Counted from the first letter of the stretch, positions 17,550 through 27,069 are shown. The stretch: 64,000 bases of DNA from CALBTQ01 sp036725605 (GCA_036725605.1 DAIMDW010000010.1:1-64000), one strand, 5' to 3'. Numbers and translations: made by a program. Notes: generated from the letters alone by a model not told the origin.

Positions 17550-18404
17550 ATGGTCTCTTCGGAACAAAACGCCGGCGAACAGTCCCAAAATTATGAAGGT
17601 GTTTTGCTGCCGCCGCTGGAGCCGCGTCAGGATTCAGGTTCTTCAGGCCTGATTTCGATGGAGTCGTGTAACATTGTTTTTCCACTTATCCTTTACACTA
17701 TCCAGATTTACCTGATTACGCTCTCCGAGGATCGAAGTGACATGCTGTGGCATTTTGGCTTGTGGTATTTATTTCCCGCAGCATTGTTTGTTTTTCGTTA
17801 TTGGCGGGCGTCGGTGAAAAGTCACGTCTGGGAGGACATTCCGCTGACCAAGATCGGCGAGTTGTCGCCGGGAATGGTCAAGGTCGAAGGAAGCACGCGG
17901 CGCTTGCACGATCTGACGATTCCCGGCACCGACAAGAAGGTTGTCTACTACAAAAGCGAGAAATATATCGGTTCGGATGACAAGAGGGTTATGAGCGAGG
18001 TGTCCAATTCAGCCGACAATCCGTTTCTGCTGGTCGACGACACCGGCTCCGTGTTGTTCGATCCGCGCGAAGCGATCATTGATTGTACGGAATCAATTGA
18101 AGTCGATGCTCCCCCGGAAAACAGGCAGATCGTTGTTTATTCGGTCAGCTACATTCCGGAGGATCAACCGATGACGGTCGTGGGGTTTGCGCATCCGCCT
18201 GACGACGAACAAGGCGACGAAATACCCGGCCGCCTGGTGATCGGCCAGTCTCCGAGCGGGAATCAGCCGCATACGATTACCACCGAATCGCCGGTCAATT
18301 ATATTTATTTCAGATTATACCTGGCATTGATTATCCACGTTGGATTGACGCTGTTGACGCTGGTGCCGTTATACATCCACTACCGCGTGTGGCAATGTTT
18401 TTGA
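17550..18404 (+). CDS. GIDE-like domain membrane protein, paralogue 2
   Basis: 284 residues, same architecture as paralogue 1: two N-terminal membrane segments, the 'IGELSPGMVKVEGSTRRLHDL' and 'NPFLLVDDTGSVLFDPREA' blocks, and a C-terminal helix ending 'YIHYRVWQCF' identically to paralogue 1. The 30-bp spacer before its ATG ('gagaaagagtccttattg' then the ribosome site) is repeated before paralogue 3. It differs mainly in the N-terminal 50 residues and in the loop after 'YYKSEKY'. Confidence 0.7.
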   Translation: MVSSEQNAGEQSQNYEGVLLPPLEPRQDSGSSGLISMESCNIVFPLILYTIQIYLITLSEDRSDMLWHFGLWYLFPAALFVFRYWRASVKSHVWEDIPLTKIGELSPGMVKVEGSTRRLHDLTIPGTDKKVVYYKSEKYIGSDDKRVMSEVSNSADNPFLLVDDTGSVLFDPREAIIDCTESIEVDAPPENRQIVVYSVSYIPEDQPMTVVGFAHPPDDEQGDEIPGRLVIGQSPSGNQPHTITTESPVNYIYFRLYLALIIHVGLTLLTLVPLYIHYRVWQCF

Positions 18405-18434
18405 GAAAGAGTCCTTATTGATCGGGGAGCGACC

Positions 18435-19289
18435 ATGTTACCTTCGGACCAAAATGCAACCGACCAGCCGAAAACGAATGCGGATGTTTTACAAACGCCA
18501 CAACAACCGCGTCAGGGTTCAGGTTCTTCAGGTTTGAGTTCGATAGAATCATGCAACTTCCTTTTTCCGATCATCCTTTACATGGTCCAAGTTTGCCTGA
18601 TTGCCGTCGCCGAGGAACGCAGTGATGTGCTGTGGCATATCGGCATGTGGTATGTGTTTCCGGCCGCGTTGTTCGCGTATCGTTATTGGCGGGCGTCCTT
18701 GAATTATCACGTTTGGGCGGACATTCCGCTGACCAAGATCGGCGAGTTGTCACCGGGAATGGTCAAGGTCGAAGGACGCACACGGCGCTTGCTCGATCTG
18801 ACGATTCCCGACACCGACAAGAAGGTTGTCTACTACAAAAGCGAGAAATATGTCGGTCCCGAAGGCGAGGGAGTGATGGCCGAGGCGACCGACTCGGCCG
18901 ACAATCCGTTTCTGCTGGTCGACGAAACCGGCTCGGTGATGGTCGATCCGCGTGAAGCGATTGTCGGCTGCACGGAATCGATTGAAGTCGATGCTCCTCC
19001 GGAAAACAGGCAGATCGTTGTTTATTCGGTCAGCTACATTCCGGAGGATCAACCGATGACGGTCGTGGGGTTTGCGCATCCGCCTGACGACGAACAAGGC
19101 AACGAAACACCCGGCCGCCTGGTGATCGGCCGGTCTCCGAGCGGGAATATATCGCATACGATCACCGCCGAATCGCCGGTCAAGAATATGTATTGGGGTT
19201 TACGCCTGGCGTTGAAAATCCATGTGGGTTTGACCTTGGTGACGTTGGTGCCGCTGTACATCTACTTCCGTTTGTGGAAGTGGTTCTGA
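18435..19289 (+). CDS. GIDE-like domain membrane protein, paralogue 3
   Basis: 284 residues, the same length as paralogue 2, with the stop-to-stop period exactly 885 bp. The N-terminus 'MLPSDQNATDQPKTNAD' is that of paralogue 1, while the central domain ('TKKVVYYKSEKYVG'-like, 'EVDAPPENRQIVVYSVSYIPEDQP') follows paralogue 2. The copy therefore looks mosaic, as expected from repeated unequal exchange. The C-terminal helix is more diverged ('YIYFRLWKWF'). Confidence 0.7.
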   Translation: MLPSDQNATDQPKTNADVLQTPQQPRQGSGSSGLSSIESCNFLFPIILYMVQVCLIAVAEERSDVLWHIGMWYVFPAALFAYRYWRASLNYHVWADIPLTKIGELSPGMVKVEGRTRRLLDLTIPDTDKKVVYYKSEKYVGPEGEGVMAEATDSADNPFLLVDETGSVMVDPREAIVGCTESIEVDAPPENRQIVVYSVSYIPEDQPMTVVGFAHPPDDEQGNETPGRLVIGRSPSGNISHTITAESPVKNMYWGLRLALKIHVGLTLVTLVPLYIYFRLWKWF

Positions 19290-19339
19290 GAAAAGAGTCC
19301 TTGTCGGGTTGTCCGCCCGGCCGGAGAAGGGTTTTGGCG

Positions 19340-20368
19340 ATGGGCGAGAGCGCAGAAAAATTGAGTTGGCAGGATGTTATCGCCCACGACGTTTTGTTGC
19401 CGCCGCGTCCGGTCACCCAGGTGAAGCGGAGCGCTCTGGCCCGGTATCAAACGCTTCGTTATGTTTTGTTTGCGGTCGTGACCATCCTGCAACTCGTATT
19501 GCTTTGGACGATCGATTCGTCGCCGATCGCGATGATTCCCTATGCGTTGTTGAATGTGCTTATCGGTTATTATTATGTTAACAGCATCGTCCGGATCGTG
19601 CGCAACAATCGGCAATGGAAAAAAGCCGAACTCACGCCGATCGGCGAAGCGACGCCGGGATTGGTGAAAATCAAAGGGCGCGCTCGTCACCTGCATGATC
19701 TTTACCTTCCCGACACGGCAATTCCGGCCGTCTACTATCGGCGACGAAGATTTGCCTATGCGATCGGCGTCCGCCACCCTACCGGAAAAAATTTGATGGA
19801 GGAAATAACCACCGAAGACAATCCCTTCCTGGTGGAAGACGAGACCGGTGCGATGTTGGTCGATCCGCGCCGGGCGAAGATCAACCTCCCGAGTAAAAGA
19901 CACGTCTACCCGGAGGATTCGGTCGCCGATTTTTTTACGAAAGGCTGGGACTGGGAGGAGATCGACTTTTTGGAGGACGGTGAAATGGTGTACGTGATCG
20001 GTTTTGTGCAGACCGTCGACGACGACCAATCGCCGCGCGAGGCGCTGAAACGAATCATGCTGCGGGAGTTGAAACAAAACCCGGCGAAGCGGTCGGCCTA
20101 CGATCGCAACGGCGACAATCGACTGGACGAAAACGAGTGGGAAGCCGCACGGCGTGATGCCCAGGCGCAAGCGGCGATCCGCGCCGCGGACTTTTTGATG
20201 ATCGGCAAGCCGCCGTTGTGGGGCATGCTGCACGCCATCTCCACGGGGGCGTTGGTCAAATACCGGATGTCCACGTTGTTGCTGGAAATCGGTCACTGGT
20301 TTTTGACGCTGATCATTTTCACTTTGATCTATCTGATGTTGTTCATCCCGTTCTTCGCGGGTCGTTAA
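19340..20368 (+). CDS. GIDE-like membrane protein with EF-hand-like insert, paralogue 4
   Basis: 342 residues; ATG at 19340 with GGAGAAGGG upstream. A diverged member of the same family: two N-terminal membrane segments, 'IGEATPGLVKIKGRARHLHDLYLP', 'NPFLVEDETGAMLVDPRRA', then a family-specific insert with a single EF-hand-like loop 'DRNGDNRLDENEW' (D-x-N-x-D-x-R-L-x-x-x-E spacing). The C-terminal helix is 'FLTLIIFTLIYLMLFIPFF'. The EF-hand suggests Ca2+ responsiveness, by inference. It is about 50 bp after paralogue 3 and likely in the same transcript. Confidence 0.68.
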   Translation: MGESAEKLSWQDVIAHDVLLPPRPVTQVKRSALARYQTLRYVLFAVVTILQLVLLWTIDSSPIAMIPYALLNVLIGYYYVNSIVRIVRNNRQWKKAELTPIGEATPGLVKIKGRARHLHDLYLPDTAIPAVYYRRRRFAYAIGVRHPTGKNLMEEITTEDNPFLVEDETGAMLVDPRRAKINLPSKRHVYPEDSVADFFTKGWDWEEIDFLEDGEMVYVIGFVQTVDDDQSPREALKRIMLRELKQNPAKRSAYDRNGDNRLDENEWEAARRDAQAQAAIRAADFLMIGKPPLWGMLHAISTGALVKYRMSTLLLEIGHWFLTLIIFTLIYLMLFIPFFAGR

Positions 20369-20398
20369 ACGAAGCGGGCCCACGTACCGTTCATTTCG

Positions 20399-21916
20399 CT
20401 AAGGTGATTGCCGCTGCCAGATTACCGCGCGCACGGTGGGTTGCGGTTTGCCGAAAGGCCAGCCGTTGCCGGCGACCGGCGAAAATCCTTCCTCGCGCAG
20501 GGTGCGCCCGACCAGCGCCTTGCCGCGATCGGTTCCCTGCCACGTTTCATGCGAAAGCAGCACGGCCACGCGCTCGCGGTTGCGCAGGCGACGGCGCAGC
20601 ATGAGCATGTCGCGTTCGTCGGCGACGCCCGCCTGCGCCCGTTGCACGCGCAGGTTTCCGCGCAGGTCGAAGGGCACGCCCAGGGTGTCGCAGCCGCTGC
20701 CGTACCAGCGGTAACCGTCGACGGCGAACCAGGCGACGCCCAGCACGAGATCCTCGCGCGTCAGGTGCCGGTCGATCCAGTCGCTCGCCTCGCGCAGCGG
20801 TTCGCCCTGGTCGCGATAAAGCGCGGGCAATTGCGCAAAGTTCAGCACCAGCAGCAGGCCGACGCAAATTCCGCCCAGCGTACGGCGGCGGGCGAAGACC
20901 AGCGGCGCGACGAGCACCGGGGCGATCGCGGCGGCGAACACGGCGAAGTAATGCACGGCGACGAACGCGCCGATCAGGTAATGCGCCGCCAGCGCCAGGC
21001 CCACCGAGAGAGCGGCGATCAGTGGCAGCGTCCAGGCGTTGGAGTCGTTCGCATTTTTGCGGAAGGCGTACAAATGCCAAGCGCCCAAGCCGAACAACAC
21101 GAGGACGATCGTCGTGGCGCCCGCGCCGGCCAAGGACGGAACGACGGCGCGCAGACCGGGTTCGAGGCCGTCGACGCCGCCGCCGGCCAGCACCTGCGCG
21201 AAGCGGCGGACGATGCGCCAGGGCGCGGCGCTCCAGGTGATCCACCCGCCGCCGAGCCCCTCGTGTTTCGCCTGCACCAGCAGCAGCGAGGTCCACGGCG
21301 CGAACAGCAGACCCGCGGCGGCCGAGGCGATTACCGCCGGCCAGCCGTTGTGCTTGCGGCGCAGCAGGCCGACCGCGCCCAGCGCGACGAGCAGGTAGAC
21401 GTTGTAATAGAAGGTGTAGCAACCCAGCAGCGCGGCGATGCCGTAGAGCCCGGCGCGCGGCGGCGAGGGTTCTTCCAAGAGGCGCAGAAAAAGGAAAATC
21501 GTCGCCGCGCCCAGCAACGCGGCCACGGCGTAAGAGCGCGCCAGGCGGCTGAGCATGATCCCCTGCGGCGAGGTCAGCAACAGCAGCAGCGCGATCAGGC
21601 CGACCAGATCGCCGCCCGCGCGTCGTCCGAGCATGAAGGCGAACCAGGCCACGCCCAGCCAGGCCAGCGCCGACAGCGCGCGCCAGGCCGTTTCCGGCAA
21701 ACGCAGCTTGACCAGCGCCTGGACGATCAGCGGATACAACGGCGGATGCACGTCGGCCGCCACCGCCTCGGCGAGGCGTCCCTCCTGCGCGGCCAGCGCC
21801 AGGTACACCTCGTCGGTGTTGAGCGAACGATCGCCCAGTCCGTACATCTGCAGGGCGAAGCCCAGGCCGAGCAACGTCACCAGAATCCACACGGGCACCC
21901 GCAACGGTTCGGGCAT
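20399..21916 (-). CDS. GT39/ArnT-like polytopic glycosyltransferase
   Basis: 505 residues with about 10-12 hydrophobic segments. The first extracytoplasmic loop has 'LNTDEVYLALAAQEG' with the acidic pair typical of PMT/ArnT-type enzymes, and 'ADVHPPLYPLIVQALVKL' matches the conserved HPP[LF] block. Such enzymes transfer sugars from polyprenyl-phosphate donors to proteins or lipids at the periplasmic face. Acceptor unknown. The start codon is only 3 bp after the PBP1A stop and uses GAGGGGGAG within that gene's end, so translation is probably coupled. Confidence 0.82.
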   Translation of the reverse strand: MPEPLRVPVWILVTLLGLGFALQMYGLGDRSLNTDEVYLALAAQEGRLAEAVAADVHPPLYPLIVQALVKLRLPETAWRALSALAWLGVAWFAFMLGRRAGGDLVGLIALLLLLTSPQGIMLSRLARSYAVAALLGAATIFLFLRLLEEPSPPRAGLYGIAALLGCYTFYYNVYLLVALGAVGLLRRKHNGWPAVIASAAAGLLFAPWTSLLLVQAKHEGLGGGWITWSAAPWRIVRRFAQVLAGGGVDGLEPGLRAVVPSLAGAGATTIVLVLFGLGAWHLYAFRKNANDSNAWTLPLIAALSVGLALAAHYLIGAFVAVHYFAVFAAAIAPVLVAPLVFARRRTLGGICVGLLLVLNFAQLPALYRDQGEPLREASDWIDRHLTREDLVLGVAWFAVDGYRWYGSGCDTLGVPFDLRGNLRVQRAQAGVADERDMLMLRRRLRNRERVAVLLSHETWQGTDRGKALVGRTLREEGFSPVAGNGWPFGKPQPTVRAVIWQRQSP

Positions 21917-21919
21917 GGA

Positions 21920-24529
21920 TTACTCCCCCTCCAGCTCCAACTCGAAGAAGTCGTTCGCGTCCGGCTGCACCAGGCTGGGCGCGTATTGCGTCGGCTCGGT
22001 GCCGGCGACGAAGCATTCCTCCTCGCCCGGCGAATCCGGCTGCGCCAGCAATCCGGTTTCCGGATCGATGCGCGCGAAGGAAACGCCCTTGGGCACGGGG
22101 AACGTGGCCTTGGGTAGATCGGCCAGGGCGACGCGCATGAAGTCGACCCAGATCGGCAACGCGGTCGTGCTGCCCGATTCGCCGCTGCCCAACGAGACGC
22201 CGCCGTTGTCGTTGCCGACCCAGACGCCGGCGATGATTTGCGGCGAGAAGCCGACGAACCAGGCGTCGGCGTAGTTGTTGGTCGTGCCGGTTTTGCCCGC
22301 CAGGGTGCGCCCGAGCTGGTTGCTGCGCGCGCCCGTGCCGCGCGAGGCGACGCTGTGCATCATGCTGGTGATCACGTAGGCCACCTGTGGATCGACCACC
22401 TGACGCATGACGACCTGGTCGCTCAGGCGCACGGCGAGCGGCAATTCACCCTGCGGTTCGGGCGTGGGCGTCGCGGCCGGCGGAGGCGTGGGGGTCGCGC
22501 CCAATTCGAAGTCGCCGAAAAATTCGCCGCGGCGGCTTTCGGTCAGCGGATCGATGCCCGTTTGCGCGGCGTCCAGCGGCAGCTCCTTGCCGTTGAAGCC
22601 GCTGAGGTCGGGCACGTTGTCCAGCGCGGGCACCTGCTCGACGAACTCGCTGTAAGCCACTTCCTCTTTGGTGTTTTCGTTGCGGTCCAGCACCTTGCGC
22701 ACGAACACGGGGTCGGTCAATTTGCCGCCCGAGGCGAAGACGTCGTAGGCGTTGACCAGGTGCAGCGGCGAGACCTCGTAGGTGCCGATGGCCATGGACA
22801 GGTCGCCGGATTCGAGTTCGTCCAGGCCCACGCGGCGGGCGAAGCGCAGGATGTAATCGACGCCGATCGTTTCGGCGACGCGGATGGTGATCGTGTTGAT
22901 CGAGCGGGTCAGCGCCTCGCGCAGGTTCATGTAGCCGCGGAACTTGCGGTCGTAGTTGGCCGGCCGCCAGTTGTCGGCGAAGACCAGCGCGGTGTCGGGG
23001 AAGACCGTCGCGGGGGTCAGCCGGGCGTTGAGCGCGGCGGCGTAGACGATCGGCTTGAAGGCCGAACCCGGCTGCCGGCGCGCCTGCACCGCGCGGTTGA
23101 ACTGGCTTTCGGCGTACGAGCGTCCGCCGATCATCGCCAGCACCTCGCGGGTGTCGACATCCATCGCCAGCAGCGCGCCCTGGGCCAGCGGCCAGGCGGC
23201 GAGCACGTACATCTGGTCTTTGGGTTTGTAGACCAGCACGCGGTCGCCCGGGGCGAGCACCTGCCCGGGCCGTTCGACGCGCGCCACCGGCCGCGCCTTG
23301 GCGCCGTCGTGCTTGACCTGCCGCACCCACTTCATGTTGCTGAGCGGCACGCGGATCGTCTCGTCGCCCAGCGCGATCTTGGCCCAGCCGGCCTGATCGT
23401 AAATGGCGATGACCAGGCCTTCGCGCACCTGTTCTTCGGTCAGCCCTTTGTTTTGTTCCATCAGCGACTCGCGCCGGTCGTTCCACTGCTCGGGCGGAAC
23501 CGGCGGGGGCAGGCGCAGCACGCCCTGGCGCTTGGCGTGCGCGCGCAAACCGACGTCCACCGCGTCGCGGGCGGCGCGCTGCATGGCCAGATCGCAGGTG
23601 GTGTGCACCTGCCAGCCTTCTTTGAGCACGCGGTCGGTGTCGTACTTGGTCAGCAGGTAGCGGCGCACATACTCGACGAAATCGGGCGCCAGCTCGCTGT
23701 TGATGTCGCGGTTGGGAACGATGTGCAGCGGCGCGGCGTCGGCGCTTTGAAAGGTCTGCTCGTCGATGTGCCCGTCTTCGAGCATTCGCCGCAGCACGTA
23801 ATGCCGCCGGTTGATCGCCCGTTCGGGATGCGCGCGCGGATTGTAGCGCCCCGGCGCCTGCACCAGCCCGGCGAGGGTCGCGGCCTCGGCCACGTTCAGG
23901 TCGGCGACCGGCTTGGCGAAAAATTCGCGCGCCGCCGCCTCGACGCCGTAAGCGCCGCCGCCGAAATAAATTTCGTTGAGGTACAGGTAGAGGATTTCCT
24001 CTTTGCTGAAGCTGTCCTCGATGCGCTTGGCGAGGATCATCTCGCGCAGCTTGCGGCGGTAGGTTTTTTCCGGTGTGAGCAGCAGGCTTTTGACCACCTG
24101 CTGGGTGATCGTCGAAGCGCCCTGCTTGATTTCGCCGGCGAACACGTTGGCCAGCGCGGCGCGGGCGATGCCGAAGTAGTCGAGTCCCTGGTGCGCGAAG
24201 AATTCCTTGTCCTCGGCCGAGACGAAGGCCTGCACGACGTGGGTGGGCACCTCGTCGTAGGCGACCAGGAAGCGGCTTTGATTTTCGAACTTGAACTCGC
24301 CGATTTTCACGCCGTGGCGGTCGAAGACCTCGGTGACCAGGTTGGGCCGGTAATCTTCGATGGTGTCGAGTTTGGGCAGGCCGATCGAGAGCAGATTGTA
24401 GATCATCACCGCGACGATGACGGCGAGGATCGCCAGGCCGACGACGGAGACGACGATCGCATTGAGCACATTGCGCCATCTGGGCGTTTCGTCGGGGCGC
24501 AGCAATAGTTCGTCAGGGTCGTACTTCAA
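21920..24529 (-). CDS. mrcA: penicillin-binding protein 1A (bifunctional glycosyltransferase/transpeptidase)
   Basis: About 869 residues. The TTG at 24529 is chosen because GAGG lies seven bases upstream; a TTG six codons earlier lacks this. An N-terminal cytoplasmic tail and one membrane helix are followed by GT51 motifs: 'AFVSAEDKEFFAHQGLDYFGI' with the catalytic Glu, 'QGASTITQQVVKSLLL', 'RKLREMILAKRIE' and 'ILYLYLNEIYFGGGAYGVEAAA'. The transpeptidase part has SxxK in 'RRQPGSAFKPIVYAA', SIN in 'LTRSINTITIRVAE' and KTGTT in 'LAGKTGTTNNYADAWFVG'. It polymerises and crosslinks peptidoglycan. A Pro-rich insert (TPTPPPAATPTPEP) lies before the KTG box. Confidence 0.95.
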   Translation of the reverse strand: MKYDPDELLLRPDETPRWRNVLNAIVVSVVGLAILAVIVAVMIYNLLSIGLPKLDTIEDYRPNLVTEVFDRHGVKIGEFKFENQSRFLVAYDEVPTHVVQAFVSAEDKEFFAHQGLDYFGIARAALANVFAGEIKQGASTITQQVVKSLLLTPEKTYRRKLREMILAKRIEDSFSKEEILYLYLNEIYFGGGAYGVEAAAREFFAKPVADLNVAEAATLAGLVQAPGRYNPRAHPERAINRRHYVLRRMLEDGHIDEQTFQSADAAPLHIVPNRDINSELAPDFVEYVRRYLLTKYDTDRVLKEGWQVHTTCDLAMQRAARDAVDVGLRAHAKRQGVLRLPPPVPPEQWNDRRESLMEQNKGLTEEQVREGLVIAIYDQAGWAKIALGDETIRVPLSNMKWVRQVKHDGAKARPVARVERPGQVLAPGDRVLVYKPKDQMYVLAAWPLAQGALLAMDVDTREVLAMIGGRSYAESQFNRAVQARRQPGSAFKPIVYAAALNARLTPATVFPDTALVFADNWRPANYDRKFRGYMNLREALTRSINTITIRVAETIGVDYILRFARRVGLDELESGDLSMAIGTYEVSPLHLVNAYDVFASGGKLTDPVFVRKVLDRNENTKEEVAYSEFVEQVPALDNVPDLSGFNGKELPLDAAQTGIDPLTESRRGEFFGDFELGATPTPPPAATPTPEPQGELPLAVRLSDQVVMRQVVDPQVAYVITSMMHSVASRGTGARSNQLGRTLAGKTGTTNNYADAWFVGFSPQIIAGVWVGNDNGGVSLGSGESGSTTALPIWVDFMRVALADLPKATFPVPKGVSFARIDPETGLLAQPDSPGEEECFVAGTEPTQYAPSLVQPDANDFFELELEGE

Positions 24530-24597
24530 CCGGTTTCCTCGCAGCAAGATCGCAGGTTCAGACTAACAATGCCGTCGATCCGCCGCAAGGTGCGCGG

Positions 24598-27009
24598 CTA
24601 TTCGTTGCCCGGGAACCAGACGGGGAAACGGTAGTAGTAAACGAAGGAAAGATCGCTGAGCACGTGCACCGTGTCGCCGTGGACCTTCAAGGCGTTCTTG
24701 CGCGTGTAGGTGCTGTCGGCGTTGACGCGCACGTCGGTCCAGGCGCCGCTGCGATTGGTGAAGTAGACCAAACTGGTGCTGTGGTAATTCATGGCGCCGT
24801 AAATGACGTCGTTGTCGTCGATGTCGATCGACAGGCCGATACTGTCGCCCAGGAAAAACACTTGTTCGGTTTGCCAGACGCCGCCGCTTTTAAATAAGTG
24901 GTACGCATACAACGGTTCATCCACGTAAACGATGTGCGGTTGCCCGGCGCTGTCGACGGCCAGGGCCTGCTCTTCGAGCGAGGTCACCTCGGGCAGCGGA
25001 ATTTCGAAGGACCAAACGCCGCCGACGTATCGTCCGTAGACGGTCTGACGACTGGTGGAGAAGAAAACGACGTGCAGCCGACCGGCATTGTCGAAGGAGA
25101 TGGCGTCGGGCGAGCCGGGATAGCCGGCCAGGATCTTTTCGACGGACCAGCCGCCGGCGGTCTGATGGGCCACGCACATAATCCGTTGGGTGACGTTGCG
25201 ATACAGAATGTGCACGCGTCCGGCGGCGTCGAGCGTCTGCGTGAAGGTCTGATCGATCGTGCCGGAAGCGTCGACCGTTTCGGTCGTCCACTCGCCGCTC
25301 GCGTCGGTCGTGTACGTCAGGTGCTTGGCGGCGTCCAGATGAACGATGTGCGCGTGGTCTTGCGCATCGAGCGTCAGCTTGGGCCGCCCGGCGCAATCCC
25401 CGGCCGACTCGATGTGCGTCATCGTCCACGCGTCGTCGATCCGGCAGCCGTAAAAGAGCATGTAGGGCACGACTTCGAAATCGTAACTGAGCAGGTAGGC
25501 GACGTGCGGACGGCCCAGCGTGTCCAGCGCCAGCGAAACGTCTTCCTCGGCGCGGCGATGGACGCCGAGATTTTGTTTGTCGATCACGCCGTCGATGTAG
25601 GAAACCAGCATGATGCTCAGGGAGTCGATCGCGGCGAAGTGGATGTTGTCGTCGCCGTCGACGGCCAGAGACGGATGCTCCAGCAAATTCCAGTCCGCCG
25701 GCGAAAAGCACGACCAGTCGCCGGCGAGCGCATCGCAGTAGTAATTGTGCTCGTCGTAATTCATGTTCGCCTGAAACACGAGGCGCGGATTTTCCAGGCT
25801 GTCGACGCCGATGGTCGTGAGGGTGGGCAACTCATACAAGGGAACGGTGTGCACCTCTTCGGTTTGCCAGACGCCGTCGAGGTTGGTCGTGTAATAGACG
25901 GTGCGGTTTTGCGTGTGCGCGATGTGCGAGAAGCCGCGCCCGTCGAGCGCCATGTCGATCAGCCGCCCGTGACCGGTGGTGGTCGGCACGTCGTGCAGCA
26001 CCCAGGAGCCGGAGCGGTTGGAGGCGACGAACAGTTCCCACGTCTCGTCGGCGGGGTCGATCTGCTTGCCGTAGGCGATGATGACGAAGCCGTTGTGGTC
26101 GATGCACACGGAGACATCGACGATCGCGGCGCCGCCGTCGACTTCCTGGCGAGTCCACGCGCCGCCGGATTTGGTGGCCAGCATCAGCTTCGCGGTCGCC
26201 GCGTCGAAGTAGGCGATCCGGATCACGCCGTCGCGCACGGCAATGTCGTGAGAATAGGCCAGGGCCAGGTGATCGACCGTTTCGACCTCGTAACCGTCGC
26301 CGGTGTCGCTGAGCAGCTTCAGGACGTTCATGTCTTCTTCGAGGAAGGAAATGTACGCGTGGTTGTCGGCGTCGACCGCCAGGTGCGGATCTTCCACGTC
26401 GTCGCGCACCAGTTCCTCGGTACGCGCGTCGTCGGGATAGCCGCGATTGATGTAGAGCTCGTCCAAGTACAGGGCGATGGTCACCTGTTCGCCGTCGGGC
26501 GCGATGGCCAGGGACGACCCGCCGCTGAAGATGTTTTTGTAGCCTTCGATGTGTTCGAAAAGCAGATCGCTGGTGTCGTCGTCGTCGATCGTATCATCGT
26601 CGGTGGTGTCGTCATCACCGGTATCATCGTCGGTGGTGTCATCATCACCGGTATCATCGTCGCTCGTATCGTCATCAGTTGTATCGTCGTCAGTTGTATC
26701 GTCGTCGACGGAATCATCGTCGGTGGTGTCGTCGTCGACGGAATCATCATCGGTGGTGTCGTCGTCGATCGTATCATCGTCGGTGGTGTCGTCATCACCG
26801 GTATCATCGTCGCTCGTGTCGTCATCGCTCGTATCGTCATCGGTGGTGTCATTGTCGTCGTCATCGTTGAGCATTTCATCGTCGTCGCCATGCAGGCTGG
26901 CGTCGTCATCATCATCGTCACAGGTGCAGGCGAAGCCGGTCGCGGCCAGGCAAAGAAGGAAGGCAAGCAAGAGCACACTTCGGGCGTGAAATTTAATCTG
27001 CCGACCCAT
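24598..27009 (-). CDS. large exported Asp/Thr-rich beta-propeller-like protein A
   Basis: 803 residues; ATG with GGGAG upstream. The signal sequence runs to 'ATGFAC' (C28), a lipobox-like site with Gly at -3. It is followed by a linker of about 120 residues made of DDDT/DDDTT units. The remainder consists of repeats of 45-60 residues with the pattern '[LI]A[LV]D..[GN]..H[IV][AV]Y', for example 'LALDTLGRPHVAYL', 'LTLDAQDHAHIVHL', 'QTLDAAGRVHILYR' and 'LAVDSAGQPHIVYV'. This suggests a beta-propeller of BNR/SBBP type. It ends 'YYYRFPVWFPGNE', as protein B does. No catalytic residues are recognisable. Surface-displayed binding protein is my inference. Confidence 0.8.
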   Translation of the reverse strand: MGRQIKFHARSVLLLAFLLCLAATGFACTCDDDDDDASLHGDDDEMLNDDDDNDTTDDDTSDDDTSDDDTGDDDTTDDDTIDDDTTDDDSVDDDTTDDDSVDDDTTDDDTTDDDTSDDDTGDDDTTDDDTGDDDTTDDDTIDDDDTSDLLFEHIEGYKNIFSGGSSLAIAPDGEQVTIALYLDELYINRGYPDDARTEELVRDDVEDPHLAVDADNHAYISFLEEDMNVLKLLSDTGDGYEVETVDHLALAYSHDIAVRDGVIRIAYFDAATAKLMLATKSGGAWTRQEVDGGAAIVDVSVCIDHNGFVIIAYGKQIDPADETWELFVASNRSGSWVLHDVPTTTGHGRLIDMALDGRGFSHIAHTQNRTVYYTTNLDGVWQTEEVHTVPLYELPTLTTIGVDSLENPRLVFQANMNYDEHNYYCDALAGDWSCFSPADWNLLEHPSLAVDGDDNIHFAAIDSLSIMLVSYIDGVIDKQNLGVHRRAEEDVSLALDTLGRPHVAYLLSYDFEVVPYMLFYGCRIDDAWTMTHIESAGDCAGRPKLTLDAQDHAHIVHLDAAKHLTYTTDASGEWTTETVDASGTIDQTFTQTLDAAGRVHILYRNVTQRIMCVAHQTAGGWSVEKILAGYPGSPDAISFDNAGRLHVVFFSTSRQTVYGRYVGGVWSFEIPLPEVTSLEEQALAVDSAGQPHIVYVDEPLYAYHLFKSGGVWQTEQVFFLGDSIGLSIDIDDNDVIYGAMNYHSTSLVYFTNRSGAWTDVRVNADSTYTRKNALKVHGDTVHVLSDLSFVYYYRFPVWFPGNE
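26571..26919. repeat. Asp/Thr coding repeat (protein A stalk)
   Basis: About 350 bp of 15-bp units encoding DDDTx (x = T, S, G, I or V). Codons vary (GAC/GAT, ACC/ACA/ACG), so the amino-acid pattern is better kept than the DNA. The opposite strand reads as SSSVV runs, which are not a gene. Confidence 0.9.
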
Positions 27010-27041
27010 CTTTTCTCTCCCACGCCCCCAAATGACACGTC

Positions 27042-27069
27042 ACGATAACATGGTTATTTGCGTTGTCAA
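27042..27069 (-). promoter_or_regulatory. sigma-70-type promoter of protein A
   Basis: Read on the minus strand: TTGACA (27069-27064), a 16-base spacer, then TATCGT (27047-27042), about 33 bp before the start codon of protein A. The same layout with an almost identical spacer stands before protein B, which supports it by comparison. Confidence 0.55.

Noticed and set aside
24529..24547. TTG at 24547 as the PBP1A start
   Set aside because: The TTG at 24529 has GAGG at seven bases upstream, while the earlier TTG has no ribosome site.
26549..26989. Long open frame of SSSVV repeats on the plus strand (similar ones at 29077-29538, and on the minus strand at 49388-49957)
   Set aside because: It is the antisense image of the Asp/Thr stalk. 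Asp codons GAC/GAT read backwards as GTC/ATC or TCG/TCA, which contain no stops, so the open frame is automatic.
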